Origin: Porticoccus sp038143955 | Lineage (GTDB): Bacteria > Pseudomonadota > Gammaproteobacteria > Pseudomonadales > Porticoccaceae | Assembly (NCBI GenBank): GCA_038143955.1 | Contig: JAYQMT010000005.1 | Location: 496,001-560,000 of the forward strand | Length of the DNA stretch: 64,000 bases | Direction: 5' to 3' | Shown here: positions 37,302-47,447 of the stretch, piece by piece | Layout of the letters: each line of letters opens with the position of its first letter | How positions within the stretch are numbered: position 1 is the stretch's first letter | The notes under the pieces: generated by a model | What the model was told of the DNA's origin: nothing | Seen by the model: only the letters and a program-made list of their open reading frames with translations | Database searches by the model: none | Program-made: the position numbers and the translations under genes

Positions 37302-38655
37302 CTAACATTTAATCAAAAGTCCTACTTTATCAAGAATTTCTTGGTATTCATCTTCCGCATCTGAATCAGCTACAATACCTCCACCACCCCAACAGTGTAT
37401 TTTTTTGCCATCAGACAAAAGTGTACGTATCGCAATATTTGTATCCATTTGTCCATTCGCGCTTATATAACCCATACTTCCGCAATAAACTGATCTTTTG
37501 CATAATTCTAATTCATCAATTATTTCCATAACTCTTTTTTTTGGAGCACCAGTTATAGAACCACCAGGAAAACAATCCCTAAGTAGGGTTAAGGGTGTTG
37601 CCGTATCTTTAATAATCCCTGTTACCGTGCTTACTAAATGATGGACATTCTTAAAGCTTTCAAGTTTGAATAATTCAGGTGTTTTTACGGAACCAAGTTT
37701 ACAATTTTTACTTAAATCGTTCCTAAGTAAATCCACAATCATTAGATTTTCAGCTTTATTTTTTTTACTATCGATTAGGGCCTTAGCTTTAACAGCATCT
37801 TCTATCCTATTTTCACCTCGACTAACTGTTCCTTTAATGGGCTGCGTTATAACCTCATCGCCTTTAAGTTTCAAAAAACGTTCTGGTGAGAAGGATAAAA
37901 TAGCTTGCTTTGTTTCACCCAGCTGATAATAACATCCATATGGTGCAGCCATTCGTAAACGTAGGTCTTTATATATTTTCCAGCTATCTTTTTTGGTAGA
38001 GGCAGAAAAATGTTGAGCGTAGTTTATTTGATAACAATCACCTGCCAAAATATAATTTTTTGCTTTTTTTACAGTTTCAAGGTAATGTGATTTTTTGGTA
38101 GAGCAAGAAAGCTTATATGATAATTTTATATTTAAATCAGTATCTTTTGATGTTTTATTAATGCAATTTATAATTTTATTTTTTAACCCTTTTGAGCATT
38201 TAGCATTAAAAAAGCCATGCTTTTTTAGAAAGATGATCTATTGTTAAAGCCCATTCATATAGTCCGATACGCATATCGGGAAGAGTATCGAGTTTTGGCA
38301 GTTCACAAGCAGGACTTCTGCCAAGATCATATCCAAAATAACCAGCTAATCCACCAGTGAATGGATAGTTTATATATTGCTTATCCTTAGCCTGTATGGT
38401 GGAAAGTAATCTCTCGCAGAGATCAAACGGCTCATCTGTATAATCTTTAGTATACAAAAGAGTTTTCTTCGTTGTAATTTTCCCGTTTGTTTCGAGCGTG
38501 ACTGAAGGATTTGCTGTAATTATGTCGAATTGACCGCTCGAACAAACTGGGTGGCCTGAATCGAACCATAATGCGTCTGGTAGATGTCGTAAAGAGTCAA
38601 AAAATTCTTCAGCGTTTGCCTTATAGATGAGATCAACAACTTCAGCTTTTTCCAT
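37302..38655 (-). CDS. pabB: Aminodeoxychorismate synthase component I (one frameshift)
   Basis: Makes 4-amino-4-deoxychorismate from chorismate for p-aminobenzoate and folate. The frame runs in two pieces; one fewer T in the six T's at 38208-38213 gives AWLFNAKCSKGLKNKI and an unbroken frame into GDCYQINYAQHFSAS. Catalytic features: PIKGTVSRG (the Lys typical of PabB), DLLRNDLSKNC, CFPGGSITGAPKKRVMEIID, YCGSMGYIS. With ATG 38655 (MEKAEVVDLIY) the protein is about 450 aa, the family length; an in-frame ATG at 38751 would add 32 atypical residues. Next to thrH as in Pseudomonas. Confidence 0.93.
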
Positions 38656-38786
38656 AGTATAATATTTTACGTTACTTCTTTTTAATTTCAATGGCGTTCG
38701 TGGTTTCGGTTGGATTGATTCTTCGCTAAAAAGTAGAAACACAGTATACATAACAGTTTTTCAGTTATTTGATAAAAGGAGTTCAT

Positions 38787-39290
38787 ATGAAATATTCAAC
38801 CCCTGATCTGTGTGATGATAATCCAGATTCAATAAATGTATTAGATTCTATGTTTACTAGCTATGGAGCTAGGGATTCTTTTTTTGGAGAAATAGTGACT
38901 ATAAAATGTTTTGAAGATAACTCACTGGTAAAAGATAATTTAGGCAAACCAGGAGCAGGAAAGGTTTTAGTGGTAGATGGTGGCGGATCCTTAAGGCGTG
39001 CTTTATTGGGTGATCTCATAGCAACCAATGCATTTGATAATAAGTGGGAAGGAATAATAATTTATGGTTGCGTTCGTGATGTTGAGGTACTTGCTAATAT
39101 TGATATTGGAATCCAAGCAATAGGAAGTGTACCTTTAAAGACAGAAAAACGTGGAGTAGGAGAACTGAATATTCCGTTAAGGTTTGGAGGTGTGTCTATA
39201 GTTCGTGGTGATTATATTTATGCAGATATCAATGGAGTAATAGTTTCACCTGATAATCTTATACCACAAGAAAAAGAAATTATTGCATAA
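38787..39290 (+). CDS. rraA: Ribonuclease E activity regulator RraA
   Basis: Trimeric protein that inhibits RNase E (fold shared with class II aldolases such as HMG aldolase, which may be an additional activity). Start at ATG 38787 (MKYSTPDLCDDNPDSI) with AAAAGGAG 6 bp upstream. 167 aa. Signatures: SYGARDSFFGEIVTIKCFED, GKVLVVDGGGSLRRALLGDLIA, GIIIYGCVRDVEVL. Intact. Divergent from pabB; terminator directly after the stop. Confidence 0.96.
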   Translation: MKYSTPDLCDDNPDSINVLDSMFTSYGARDSFFGEIVTIKCFEDNSLVKDNLGKPGAGKVLVVDGGGSLRRALLGDLIATNAFDNKWEGIIIYGCVRDVEVLANIDIGIQAIGSVPLKTEKRGVGELNIPLRFGGVSIVRGDYIYADINGVIVSPDNLIPQEKEIIA

Positions 39291-39319
39291 AAAAAAGGCC
39301 GCGAATGCAGCCTTTTTTT
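39291..39319. terminator. Bidirectional terminator between rraA and aceA
   Basis: AAAAAAGGC (39291-39299) pairs with GCCTTTTTT (39310-39318), with possible further GC pairing in the loop (GCGAATGC). A-run and T-run flank both sides, and convergent genes end at 39290 and 39325, so it should stop transcription from both directions. Confidence 0.85.
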
Positions 39320-39324
39320 ATTTA

Positions 39325-40923
39325 TTAAAATTGATTCATAGTGTTATCTTTACCAGAAGCCTTTAAAGCAGCTTCACCTGCAAAGTATTCTTTATGGTCA
39401 TCACCCATATCAGAACCTGCCATATTTTGGTGTTTCACACATGCAATATTCTGACGTATCTCTTTTCTTTGAACGTTTGCAACGTATCCCAGCATACCTT
39501 GATCACCAAAGTATTCCTTGGCAAGATTGTCTGTAGATAATGCAGCAGTATGATAAGTCGGCAATGTAATGAGATGATGAAAAATGCCTGCTTCTTTTGA
39601 AGCATCAGCCTGGAATGTTCGAATCTTTTCATCCGCTTCAATTGCTAACTCAGTATCATCATAGTTTACATTCATAAGATCATCACGATTATATGCAGAA
39701 ACGTCTTTACCGCTTAATAGCCATGCATCGTATCTTTGTTGGCGAAAGTTTAATGTCCAATTGAATGAAGGACTATTGTTGTAAACTAATTTAGCATCAG
39801 GCACTTGTTTCTTTATAGCATCAACCATTGCCCCGATTTGAGCAATATGAGGTTTTTCTGTTTCTATCCAAATAAGATCTGCTCCATTTTGAAGTGAAGT
39901 AATGCAGTCGAGGACACAGCGCTCTTCTCCAGTTCCCTGTTTAAACTGAAAGAGATTAGATGGGAGACGCTTTGGTTTCATAATCTTACCGTTTCGGTTA
40001 ATTACAACATCTCCATTATTAAGTGAGTCTAATGAGACCTCGTCGCAATCTAGAAAAGAATTATATTGATCACCTAGATCGCCAGGTTCTTTTGTGACAG
40101 CAATTTGTTTGGTGAGACCTGCTCCAAGAGAGTCAGTTCGAGCTACAATTACTCCATTATCTACACCGAGCTCAAGAAAAGCATAGCGAACGGCACGAAT
40201 TTTTGCCAGAAAATCTTCATGAGGTACGGTGACTTTACCATCTTGATGACCGCATTGTTTTTCATCTGAAACTTGATTCTCGATTTGTATACAACATGCC
40301 CCAGCTTCTATCATTTGCTTAGCCATTAAATAAGTTGCCTCTGCGTTACCAAAACCAGCATCAATGTCAGCAATAATTGGAACTACGTGCGTTTTATGAG
40401 AATCAACAATTGATAGTAAATTTTTTTCTAAATCTTTATCACCTGCCTCTCTGGCAGCATCTATTTCGCGAAAAAGTCCTCCAAGTTCACGAGCATCAGC
40501 TTGTCTGAGAAAGGTGTAGAGTTCTGCTATCAATGAAGCAACAGTAGTTTTTTCATGCATAGATTGATCTGGAAGAGGGCCAAATTCTGAACGTAGAGCT
40601 GCTACCATCCAACCTGAAAGGTATAAATAACGTCGATCTGTATTCCCTTCGAAATGTTTCTTAATAGATATCATTTTTTGTTGGCCTATGAAACCATGCC
40701 AGCAACCTAGTGATTGAGTATATTTTGCAGGATTCACATCATATGCAGCCATATCTTTACGCATCAGGTCTGCTGTATATTTAGCTATATCTAAACCTGT
40801 TTTAAATTGATTTTGAGCACGCATTCTTGCTACTGATTCAGGAATAATATCATTCCAACTACTACCATTTTTCTTTTGCAACGACACTACAGCATCTATA
40901 TCTTTGTTATAGTTTGACATCAT
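39325..40923 (-). CDS. aceA: Isocitrate lyase
   Basis: Cleaves isocitrate to glyoxylate and succinate, first step of the glyoxylate shunt that allows growth on acetate and fatty acids. The 532-aa length fits the long pseudomonad-type subfamily. The catalytic Cys lies in KQCGHQDGK; DIDAGFGNAEATYLMAKQMI, VIVARTDSLGAG and LVYNNSPSFNW are conserved. AAGGAATT precedes two adjacent ATG codons (40923 or 40920). Divergent from a LysR-type gene with malate synthase beyond it, so a glyoxylate locus. Intact. Confidence 0.97.
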   Translation of the reverse strand: MMSNYNKDIDAVVSLQKKNGSSWNDIIPESVARMRAQNQFKTGLDIAKYTADLMRKDMAAYDVNPAKYTQSLGCWHGFIGQQKMISIKKHFEGNTDRRYLYLSGWMVAALRSEFGPLPDQSMHEKTTVASLIAELYTFLRQADARELGGLFREIDAAREAGDKDLEKNLLSIVDSHKTHVVPIIADIDAGFGNAEATYLMAKQMIEAGACCIQIENQVSDEKQCGHQDGKVTVPHEDFLAKIRAVRYAFLELGVDNGVIVARTDSLGAGLTKQIAVTKEPGDLGDQYNSFLDCDEVSLDSLNNGDVVINRNGKIMKPKRLPSNLFQFKQGTGEERCVLDCITSLQNGADLIWIETEKPHIAQIGAMVDAIKKQVPDAKLVYNNSPSFNWTLNFRQQRYDAWLLSGKDVSAYNRDDLMNVNYDDTELAIEADEKIRTFQADASKEAGIFHHLITLPTYHTAALSTDNLAKEYFGDQGMLGYVANVQRKEIRQNIACVKHQNMAGSDMGDDHKEYFAGEAALKASGKDNTMNQF

Positions 40924-41001
40924 AATTCCTTAGCTACATTTGTTTAAATTTATGAAAATTTTTATTAAATTATAGCAATTAGACTATTATTTATATACCC
41001 T

Positions 41002-41034
41002 ATACACATTATTTTCAGTATTTATGGTGTGTAT
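41002..41034. promoter_or_regulatory. Inverted repeat in the aceA-lysR intergenic region
   Basis: ATACACA (41002-41008) and TGTGTAT (41028-41034) form 7-bp arms 19 bp apart just ahead of the LysR coding region. The position between divergent aceA and a LysR gene suits an autoregulatory operator. If LysR starts at 41039 or 41045 the site is fully upstream of the gene. A TATATA-rich stretch lies just left. Confidence 0.4.
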
Positions 41035-41038
41035 GTTA

Positions 41039-41977
41039 ATGAGCATGCGAAATATAGATTTAAATCTGCTAGTTTTTCTGGATATACTGCTTAAGGAAAG
41101 AAATGTTACAAGAGCCGCTGAAAGTTTAGGTATAAGTCAACCAGCCATGAGTAACGGTCTTAGAAGGTTGCGCGATCTTTTTGGTGATCCTCTATTAGTT
41201 AGAACAAGTGATGGGATGAAGCCAACCGAAAGAGCAGAACTACTACAACCAATGATCCGCGATGTACTTGCATCTGTTGAACAAGCTGTTGAACCTAAAC
41301 AAAAATTTAATGAAAAGAAAGCAAATAGAGTATTTAGAATCTCTGTAAGTGACTATACAGAGTCAACTTTGCTCCCACACCTGTTGCAAAGGTTGAGTTC
41401 AGAAGCACCCCATATAACATTAGATGTCCTAACACCAAGTGATAAAAGTTAACAGAATGTTGAGCAGGGCACGGTTGATTTAGTCATAAATAGATTTGAT
41501 GTTTTACCTCAATCTTTCCATCAGATGACGATTTGGCGTGATACATTTTCATGTCTTTTTAGCCAATCTAATCCGATAGCTAAAAACTTTAATCTAAAGA
41601 ATTACTTGGATTCAGAAGATGTGTGGGTAAATAAAACTGGAATGGGTGCTGGTGTAGGCATGGAACCCGGCTCCTCTATAGCCTTAGGTTGGGTAGATGA
41701 GGCCCTTACCCAAATAGGTGAAAAAAGACGTATTCGTGTATTCACCAGACATTATCAAGCCGCAATGCGTTTAGCAGAGTTACCGGATCTTATTGTCACC
41801 ATACCTACAAAAGCAGCCAAGTTATTGCAAGATAACCCATCTATAATTATCATGGATCCACCTTTTTCTATTCCAGAAATCGAGTTAAAAATGGCATGGA
41901 GTCCATTAGTTCAGCATAATCCGGCACATCAATGGCTTCGTCGTTTAATTGCTGATGTTGCAAAGGGACTAGATTAA
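41039..41977 (+). CDS. LysR-type regulator with in-frame TAA
   Basis: DNA-binding regulator of the LysR family, placed between aceA and malate synthase, so plausibly the glyoxylate-shunt regulator (inference). The N-terminal helix-turn-helix is typical: RNVTRAAESLGISQPAMSNGLRRLR, then DPLLVRT. The frame stops at TAA 41450-41452 after TPSDKS and continues in the same frame without another stop to 41977 (QNVEQGTVDLVINRF onward, normal effector domain). Total about 312 codons, the usual LysR length. A single base change, real or technical, explains it; if real, the product would be only the DNA-binding part. Start chosen among several Mets (41024, 41039, 41045). Confidence 0.85.
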
Positions 41978-42107
41978 AATCTCTGTTTATAATGCTAATC
42001 TCTTATTGTTCATTCGTTCAATAAATAACGAAAATATAGATACCTGAATTGATTATTAGTCTAGTTATTCCATACAATTGTTTCGAATTAATTATTGAGT
42101 GAAAAAA

Positions 42108-44281
42108 ATGACAAAGCGCGTCGAAATTTGCGGCTTGCAGGTTGCAAGTTCAATTTATAACTTGGTTTCCAAAGATATTATTCCAGGAACAAATTTGTCT
42201 GAAAGTGATTTTTGGCATTCTTTAGCTAAAATTATTGAAAAATTTTCTCCCATCAATAAAGCTTTGCTGGTTGAGCGAAAAAATATGCAGGTAGAAATTG
42301 ATAACTGGCACCAGAAGAATATAAAAAATGGCTTTTGCTTTTCCGATTACAAAAAATTCTTGCAGAAAATTAATTACCTTGTTCCTGTCGGAAACGATTT
42401 CAGCATAAATACAAACAACGTAGATCACGAGATCACCTCTCAGGCTGGACCACAGCTTGTTGTTCCTGTCATGAATGCTAGATTTGCTCTGAACGCAGCT
42501 AATGCTAGATGGGGTAGCTTATATGACTCACTGTATGGAACTGACGTGATACCAGATGATGGAGAGATTAAAAAAACTAAAAATATAATCATGCTCGTGG
42601 TGAAAAAGTGATTTCTTATGGTAAAAGTTTTTTGGACAACTCAGCACCACTTGCAAATGGTTCTCACGCGTCAGTAATTAGATACTTCATTCAAAATAAA
42701 ACACTTAAAGTGCAACTAGAGGATAACTCGATTACTGAATTGTTACATACTAAGAAATTCACTGGATATATCGGAGAACTGGAAAATCCGAAAATAATTT
42801 TGATAAAAAACAATAATTTACACTTCGAAATTCATGTAGATAGAGATACTAATATAGGTGCATTTGATTCTGCTGGTGTTAAAGATATATATATGGAAGC
42901 AGCTTTAACTACGATTATGGATTGTGAAGATTCGGTAGCGGCAGTTGATGCTGAAGACAAAGCTCTGATCTACCACAACTGGTTAGGTTTAATGAAAGGA
43001 GACCTAGAGGAGACATTAATAAAAAATGGTGAATCTATTACTCGAAAAATGAATCCGGATCGAGTTTATAAAGATGTTAATGGAAAAGCTCTGGTTCTTC
43101 CAGGGAGAAGCCTACTTTTTGTTCGTAATGTTGGTCATTTAATGACTAATCCAGCTATATTAGATTCAAAAGGTGAAGAAGTTCCTGAAGGTATAATGGA
43201 TGCGGTCTTTACAAGTTTAATTGCAATTCATGATATTAATAGAAATAGTCAATTTTCTAACAGTAAAACGGGCAGTATATATATTGTAAAACCAAAAATG
43301 CACGGCCCGAAAGAAGTAGCTTTTACTAATAATCTTTTTGATGCTGTCGAGACGGCTTTATCCTTAGCTCCTAATACAATAAAAGTAGGCATAATGGATG
43401 AAGAGCGACGAACATCAGTCAATTTAAAAGAGTGCATACGTGAGGTGAAAGACCGTATTGTGTTTATAAATACCGGTTTCTTAGATAGAACAGGTGACGA
43501 AATACATACAAGTATGGAGGCAGGCCCTTTTTCTCCTAAAGGTAGACTTAAGTCTATGCCTTGGATTGCAGCTTATGAGGATCAAAATGTAGATATTGGT
43601 ATTTCTTGCGGTTTGGTTGGAAAAGCACAAATTGGTAAAGGTATGTGGGCAATCCCAGAAAACATGGCCGATATGATGGAGCAAAAAATAAACCATCCTA
43701 TGTCAGGTGCAAATACAGCGTGGGTACCATCACCCACAGCAGCAGTTCTCCACGCAACTCATTATCATCAAATTGATGTTTTTGATAGGCAGAAGATTTT
43801 ATCAACCCGTCCACCTGCAAATGTTGATGATATCCTGAAGATTCCCTTGCTCGATGAGTATTTGTCTCCGGATCAAATTCAAAAGGAATTAGATAACAAT
43901 GCACAAGGAATTCTAGGGTACGTTGTCCGTTGGGTAGAACAAGGTGTTGGTTGCTCCAAGGTCCCCGATATCAATAATGTTGGTTTAATGGAGGACAGAG
44001 CAACTCTGAGAATTTCCAGCCAGCATATCACTAATTGGTTAAAGCACGGGATTGTTCTTGAGGAGCAGGTTATCAGCACACTGAAACGTATGGCTAAAAT
44101 AGTTGATAAACAAAATTCTTATGATCCGTTATATAAGAAAATGTCCACTGACTTTAGTAAAAGCAACGCTTTTCAAGCAGCATGTGACTTAGTAATTAAT
44201 GGAGCAGATCAACCTAGTGGTTATACTGAACCTCTTCTTCATGCTTACAGGCAAAAAGTGAAGTTTAAAAATTTGTCATAA
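42108..44281 (+). CDS. glcB: Malate synthase G (one frameshift)
   Basis: Condenses glyoxylate with acetyl-CoA to malate, second step of the glyoxylate shunt. Pieces ending at 42611 and starting at 42608 join with one more A in the five A's near 42579-42583, giving KTKKYNHARGEKVISYG. With ATG 42108 (MTKRVEICGLQVA) the protein is about 724 aa, the malate synthase G length. Motifs: TIMDCEDSVAAVDAEDK, KMHGPKEVAFT, TGFLDRTGDEIHTSMEAGP, and MEDRATLRISSQHI with the catalytic Asp. The long form, not the AceB type. Convergent with the roxA-like gene 6 bp away. Confidence 0.95.
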
Positions 44282-44287
44282 TGATAA

Positions 44288-45226
44288 CTATTTTTTTTGT
44301 TTTTCGCCGTTAATATAGACTTCTTTACCTAGCCTTGCTAAACGTTTTTCCTGCAACTCTTGAGATAGCTCTGGAAATTTTGATGTTGTCATATACCTTG
44401 CAAACCAATCACCTAATAACTCATCATCACTTGTAAGTTCCTCAAGCATTAATTTAATTTGATAGATAAATTTAGGATTAATTGTACTTGTTGCCATATC
44501 AAGAGTAAGTGGGGGTCTCTATAAAAGATTTCATGCTTTCTTTCAATTAGAGTTTCTGTCAAATCACTAAGAATTTCTTGGATCGATGGCGATCTAAACC
44601 CAACAGAGTATGTGATACAATCTTTTTTTGCTATTCCCCAGTGAGCAAGTTTTGGTGGCAAATATAGCATATCTCCAGTATTAAGTAGGTACTCTTGATC
44701 CTTTCTGAAATTCTTTATTATACTTAAAGAGCAGTCACTAAATGTCTCAGTTTCAGCATTGCATGGTTGTCCAATTTGCCATTCTCTTTGTCCTATGCCT
44801 TGAAGTAAAAAAACATCATAATTATCGAAGTGAGGTCCAACACTTCCACCTTCAGGTGAAAAGCTAATCATGATGTCTTCTAACCTCCATTTTGGTAGAA
44901 AATAAAAATGTTCTATTAACTCCTTTACTTCGGGACTCCAGAGGTCGACAGCTTGAACTAAAAGCGTCCAATATTTTTTGGAAGTTTCTTGAAGGTTTCT
45001 TCATGGAATGGCCCTCGCTTGAGAACCCAAGACGCATATCCTTTTTCACCAAATATTAGTCTCGATTCAACATCTTGTTCAAGAGAGAGGCCTGCTAGCT
45101 CATCCCCAGTTATGGGCGACAAAAAATTTGGGATAGCACCTTTTATAAAGAGAGGTTTTTTTGCCAATATTCGGTCAAAAATTGTTTTGCAGAAATACCT
45201 CCAAGTATTAATGGAAAATCTTCCAT
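44288..45226 (-). CDS. roxA: RoxA-like cupin oxygenase (ribosomal L16 arginine hydroxylase), three frameshifts
   Basis: A JmjC-type Fe(II)/2-oxoglutarate oxygenase, like E. coli YcfD that hydroxylates an Arg of ribosomal protein L16. Start ATG 45226 (MEDFPLILGGISA) with a GAGG site. It reads through only after three single-base additions: an A at 45159-45165 (WQKKPLFIKG), an A at 44972-44977 (LPKKYWTLLVQAVDLWSPEV) and a C near 44515 (RDPPLTLDMATST). The metal-binding HxD is in GPHFDNYDVF and the distal His in LAHWGIA. About 313 aa, ending at YINGEKQKK, so roughly 45-60 residues of the C-terminal winged-helix part of E. coli YcfD seem missing. Adjacent to purB as in Pseudomonas. Confidence 0.85.
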
Positions 45227-45281
45227 TGAGAATTCCTCAAGATTAATTTATGGAAAATAGTTTACAAGGATATAAAGTTAT

Positions 45282-46649
45282 TTATATCTTTTTTGCTTGA
45301 TTTGCTGCACTACCAATGTAATTCGAAGGTGAAAGAGCGCGAAGTTTTTCCTTTGCTTCTTTTGGAATCTCAAGACTTTCAATGAAATCCAATAATAGAA
45401 TATTATCTATATTTTTTCCTCTAGTCAGAGCTTTAAGTTTTTCATATGGTTCAGAAATGCCATAGCGACGCATCACTGTTTGTATTGGTTCAGCTAGAAT
45501 TTCCCAATTATGGTTTAATTCATCGGATATGCGCTGTTGGTTGATTTCTAATTTATCGATACCTTTAATTGTTGATTTATAGGCTATTTGACTATAACCA
45601 AAACCTACACCCATATTTCGAAGGACCGTTGAGTCAGTCAAATCACGTTGCCAGCGAGATATAGGTAATTTGTGCGCTAGGTGCGAGAATAGTGCATTTG
45701 CTAAACCTAGGTTACCTTCAGAATTCTCGAAATCTATTGGATTGACTTTATGCGGCATAGTTGATGAACCAATTTCTCCAGCTATAGTTTTTTGCTTAAA
45801 GTAACCTAGGGATATATATCCCCATATGTCTCTATTAAAATCAATAAGAATATTATTAAAACGGCAAATCGCATTAAATAACTCAGCAATAAAATCATGC
45901 GGTTCAATTTGTGTTGTGAAAGGATTCCAGTCGAGACCAAGCTCGTTAACGAACTGTTCAGCATTAGCTTCCCAGTTTATATCAGGATAAGCTATCAAAT
46001 GAGCGTTATAATTGCCAACAGCACCATTAATTTTACCTAGCAAAGAAATATTTTTAATCTGTAAGATTTGACGTTTTAACCGAAAGACAGTGTTCGCCAG
46101 CTCTTTTCCTACTGTTGTTGGTGAAGCTGGTTGCCCGTGTGTATGCGAAAGCATCGGTATATCTGCATATTCTCTCGCCAGATCAGAAGTTTTTAATATT
46201 ATTTTTTCACCATACGGTATCAAAAAGTCGTTTCTACCATTTTTAAGCATTAAGGCATAAGAAAGATTATTTATATCTTCCGAAGTGCAAGCAAAATGAA
46301 CAAATTCAGAAATTTTTAACAGCTCATTATTCTCTGAAATTTTTTCTTTTATGAAATACTCGACGGCTTTAACATCATGATTTGTTGTTTTTTCAATTTC
46401 TTTGATACGTATTGCATCTTGGATACTAAAATTTGAATAAAATGAATTAAGAGTAGCGCTAGCTTCAGTACTTAAGGTGGGTATTTCTTTAACATCGTCA
46501 TTTTTTGCTAGAAAAATAAGCCAAGATATCTCTACTAAAACTCTCTGTTTTATTAGCGCATACTCACTAAAAACTGATCGTAAATCTTCAGTTTTACTAG
46601 CATAACGCCCATCCACTGGTGATATTGCTGTTAAATCTGATAATTTCAT
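45282..46649 (-). CDS. purB: Adenylosuccinate lyase
   Basis: Splits SAICAR and adenylosuccinate in purine synthesis. Start at ATG 46649 (MKLSDLTAISPVDGRY), matching the E. coli start; a TTG 12 bp upstream is in frame but less likely. 455 aa. Motifs: KTTNHDVKAVEYFIKE, FACTSEDINNLSYAL, the catalytic His region LSHTHGQPASPTTVGKE, the signature GSSTMPHKVNPIDFENSEGN and MRRYGISEPYEKLK. Intact. In the mnmA-hflD-purB-roxA neighbourhood. Confidence 0.97.
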   Translation of the reverse strand: MKLSDLTAISPVDGRYASKTEDLRSVFSEYALIKQRVLVEISWLIFLAKNDDVKEIPTLSTEASATLNSFYSNFSIQDAIRIKEIEKTTNHDVKAVEYFIKEKISENNELLKISEFVHFACTSEDINNLSYALMLKNGRNDFLIPYGEKIILKTSDLAREYADIPMLSHTHGQPASPTTVGKELANTVFRLKRQILQIKNISLLGKINGAVGNYNAHLIAYPDINWEANAEQFVNELGLDWNPFTTQIEPHDFIAELFNAICRFNNILIDFNRDIWGYISLGYFKQKTIAGEIGSSTMPHKVNPIDFENSEGNLGLANALFSHLAHKLPISRWQRDLTDSTVLRNMGVGFGYSQIAYKSTIKGIDKLEINQQRISDELNHNWEILAEPIQTVMRRYGISEPYEKLKALTRGKNIDNILLLDFIESLEIPKEAKEKLRALSPSNYIGSAANQAKKI

Positions 46650-46776
46650 TTTTGTTTCCAATCAATATCCTGAAATATCAATAAAATAAATAGTTATTTG
46701 ATAACAGATATTTTACAATAATTTTCATAAAATTTCAGATCTATGTTGATAGTTATATAAAAATCATGTTCTAGTT

Positions 46777-47415
46777 TTAATTTTTCTGTATATCTGCGCT
46801 AAACATTTTTATATGTTCTAATATATGTTTTTTATTAAGTATAAGCTTATATCTTCTCCCACCCATCTGATGGAAGAGCATCGCAGAGCGTACCCCAGAA
46901 AACAATAGACACCTTATCTTATAGATAATTTGATCTTGTTTAAGATATTCAAAATTACCATTAACATTTATACGAAAAAAAAATTTCCCAAAACTATCTT
47001 GATAGATTTTTGAGATACTTGCTATTACATTCGGATGAGCGATAGAAAAATGTTCAATTTGTTTGGCAGTTACTTCAAGCCTCTTTTTAATCATCATCAA
47101 CATTCGTTTATCTTTTTGTAGTTTTTTTGCCAAGTGCATTACTCCTATTGCATAGCGGAGAGTTTCTGAAAATTTCTCTCTATGTTCTGATTCTATAAGG
47201 TTTTTGATTGAATCAATTCCATCATGAAGACTCTCTATTGATCCGTATATATCTAGTATATTCTCTGTATTTTGATTAAATAGAACCTGTATATTATTTT
47301 TTAGATTCTGCTCAGTGATTAGTCCGTGTTTTGACAAGTTGCTTACGAGATAACAAGATTGAAAGATTCCAGATAAAGCAATAATCTGATTTTTTTCTGG
47401 TTTTTTTAAAATCAT
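46777..47415 (-). CDS. hflD: HflD homologue
   Basis: Peripheral membrane protein described in E. coli as a modulator of lambda CII stability; cellular role unclear. 212 aa, all helical. QIIALSGIFQSCYLVSNLSKHG at the start and FSGVRSAMLFHQMGGRRYKLIL near the end are family landmarks. Encoded 32 bp after mnmA, the conserved mnmA-hflD-purB order. Notably Lys/Ile-rich, as expected for this AT-rich genome. Intact. Confidence 0.93.
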   Translation of the reverse strand: MILKKPEKNQIIALSGIFQSCYLVSNLSKHGLITEQNLKNNIQVLFNQNTENILDIYGSIESLHDGIDSIKNLIESEHREKFSETLRYAIGVMHLAKKLQKDKRMLMMIKKRLEVTAKQIEHFSIAHPNVIASISKIYQDSFGKFFFRINVNGNFEYLKQDQIIYKIRCLLFSGVRSAMLFHQMGGRRYKLILNKKHILEHIKMFSADIQKN

Positions 47416-47447
47416 TCTATATCCTATTAATTATATAATTTTTTTAT

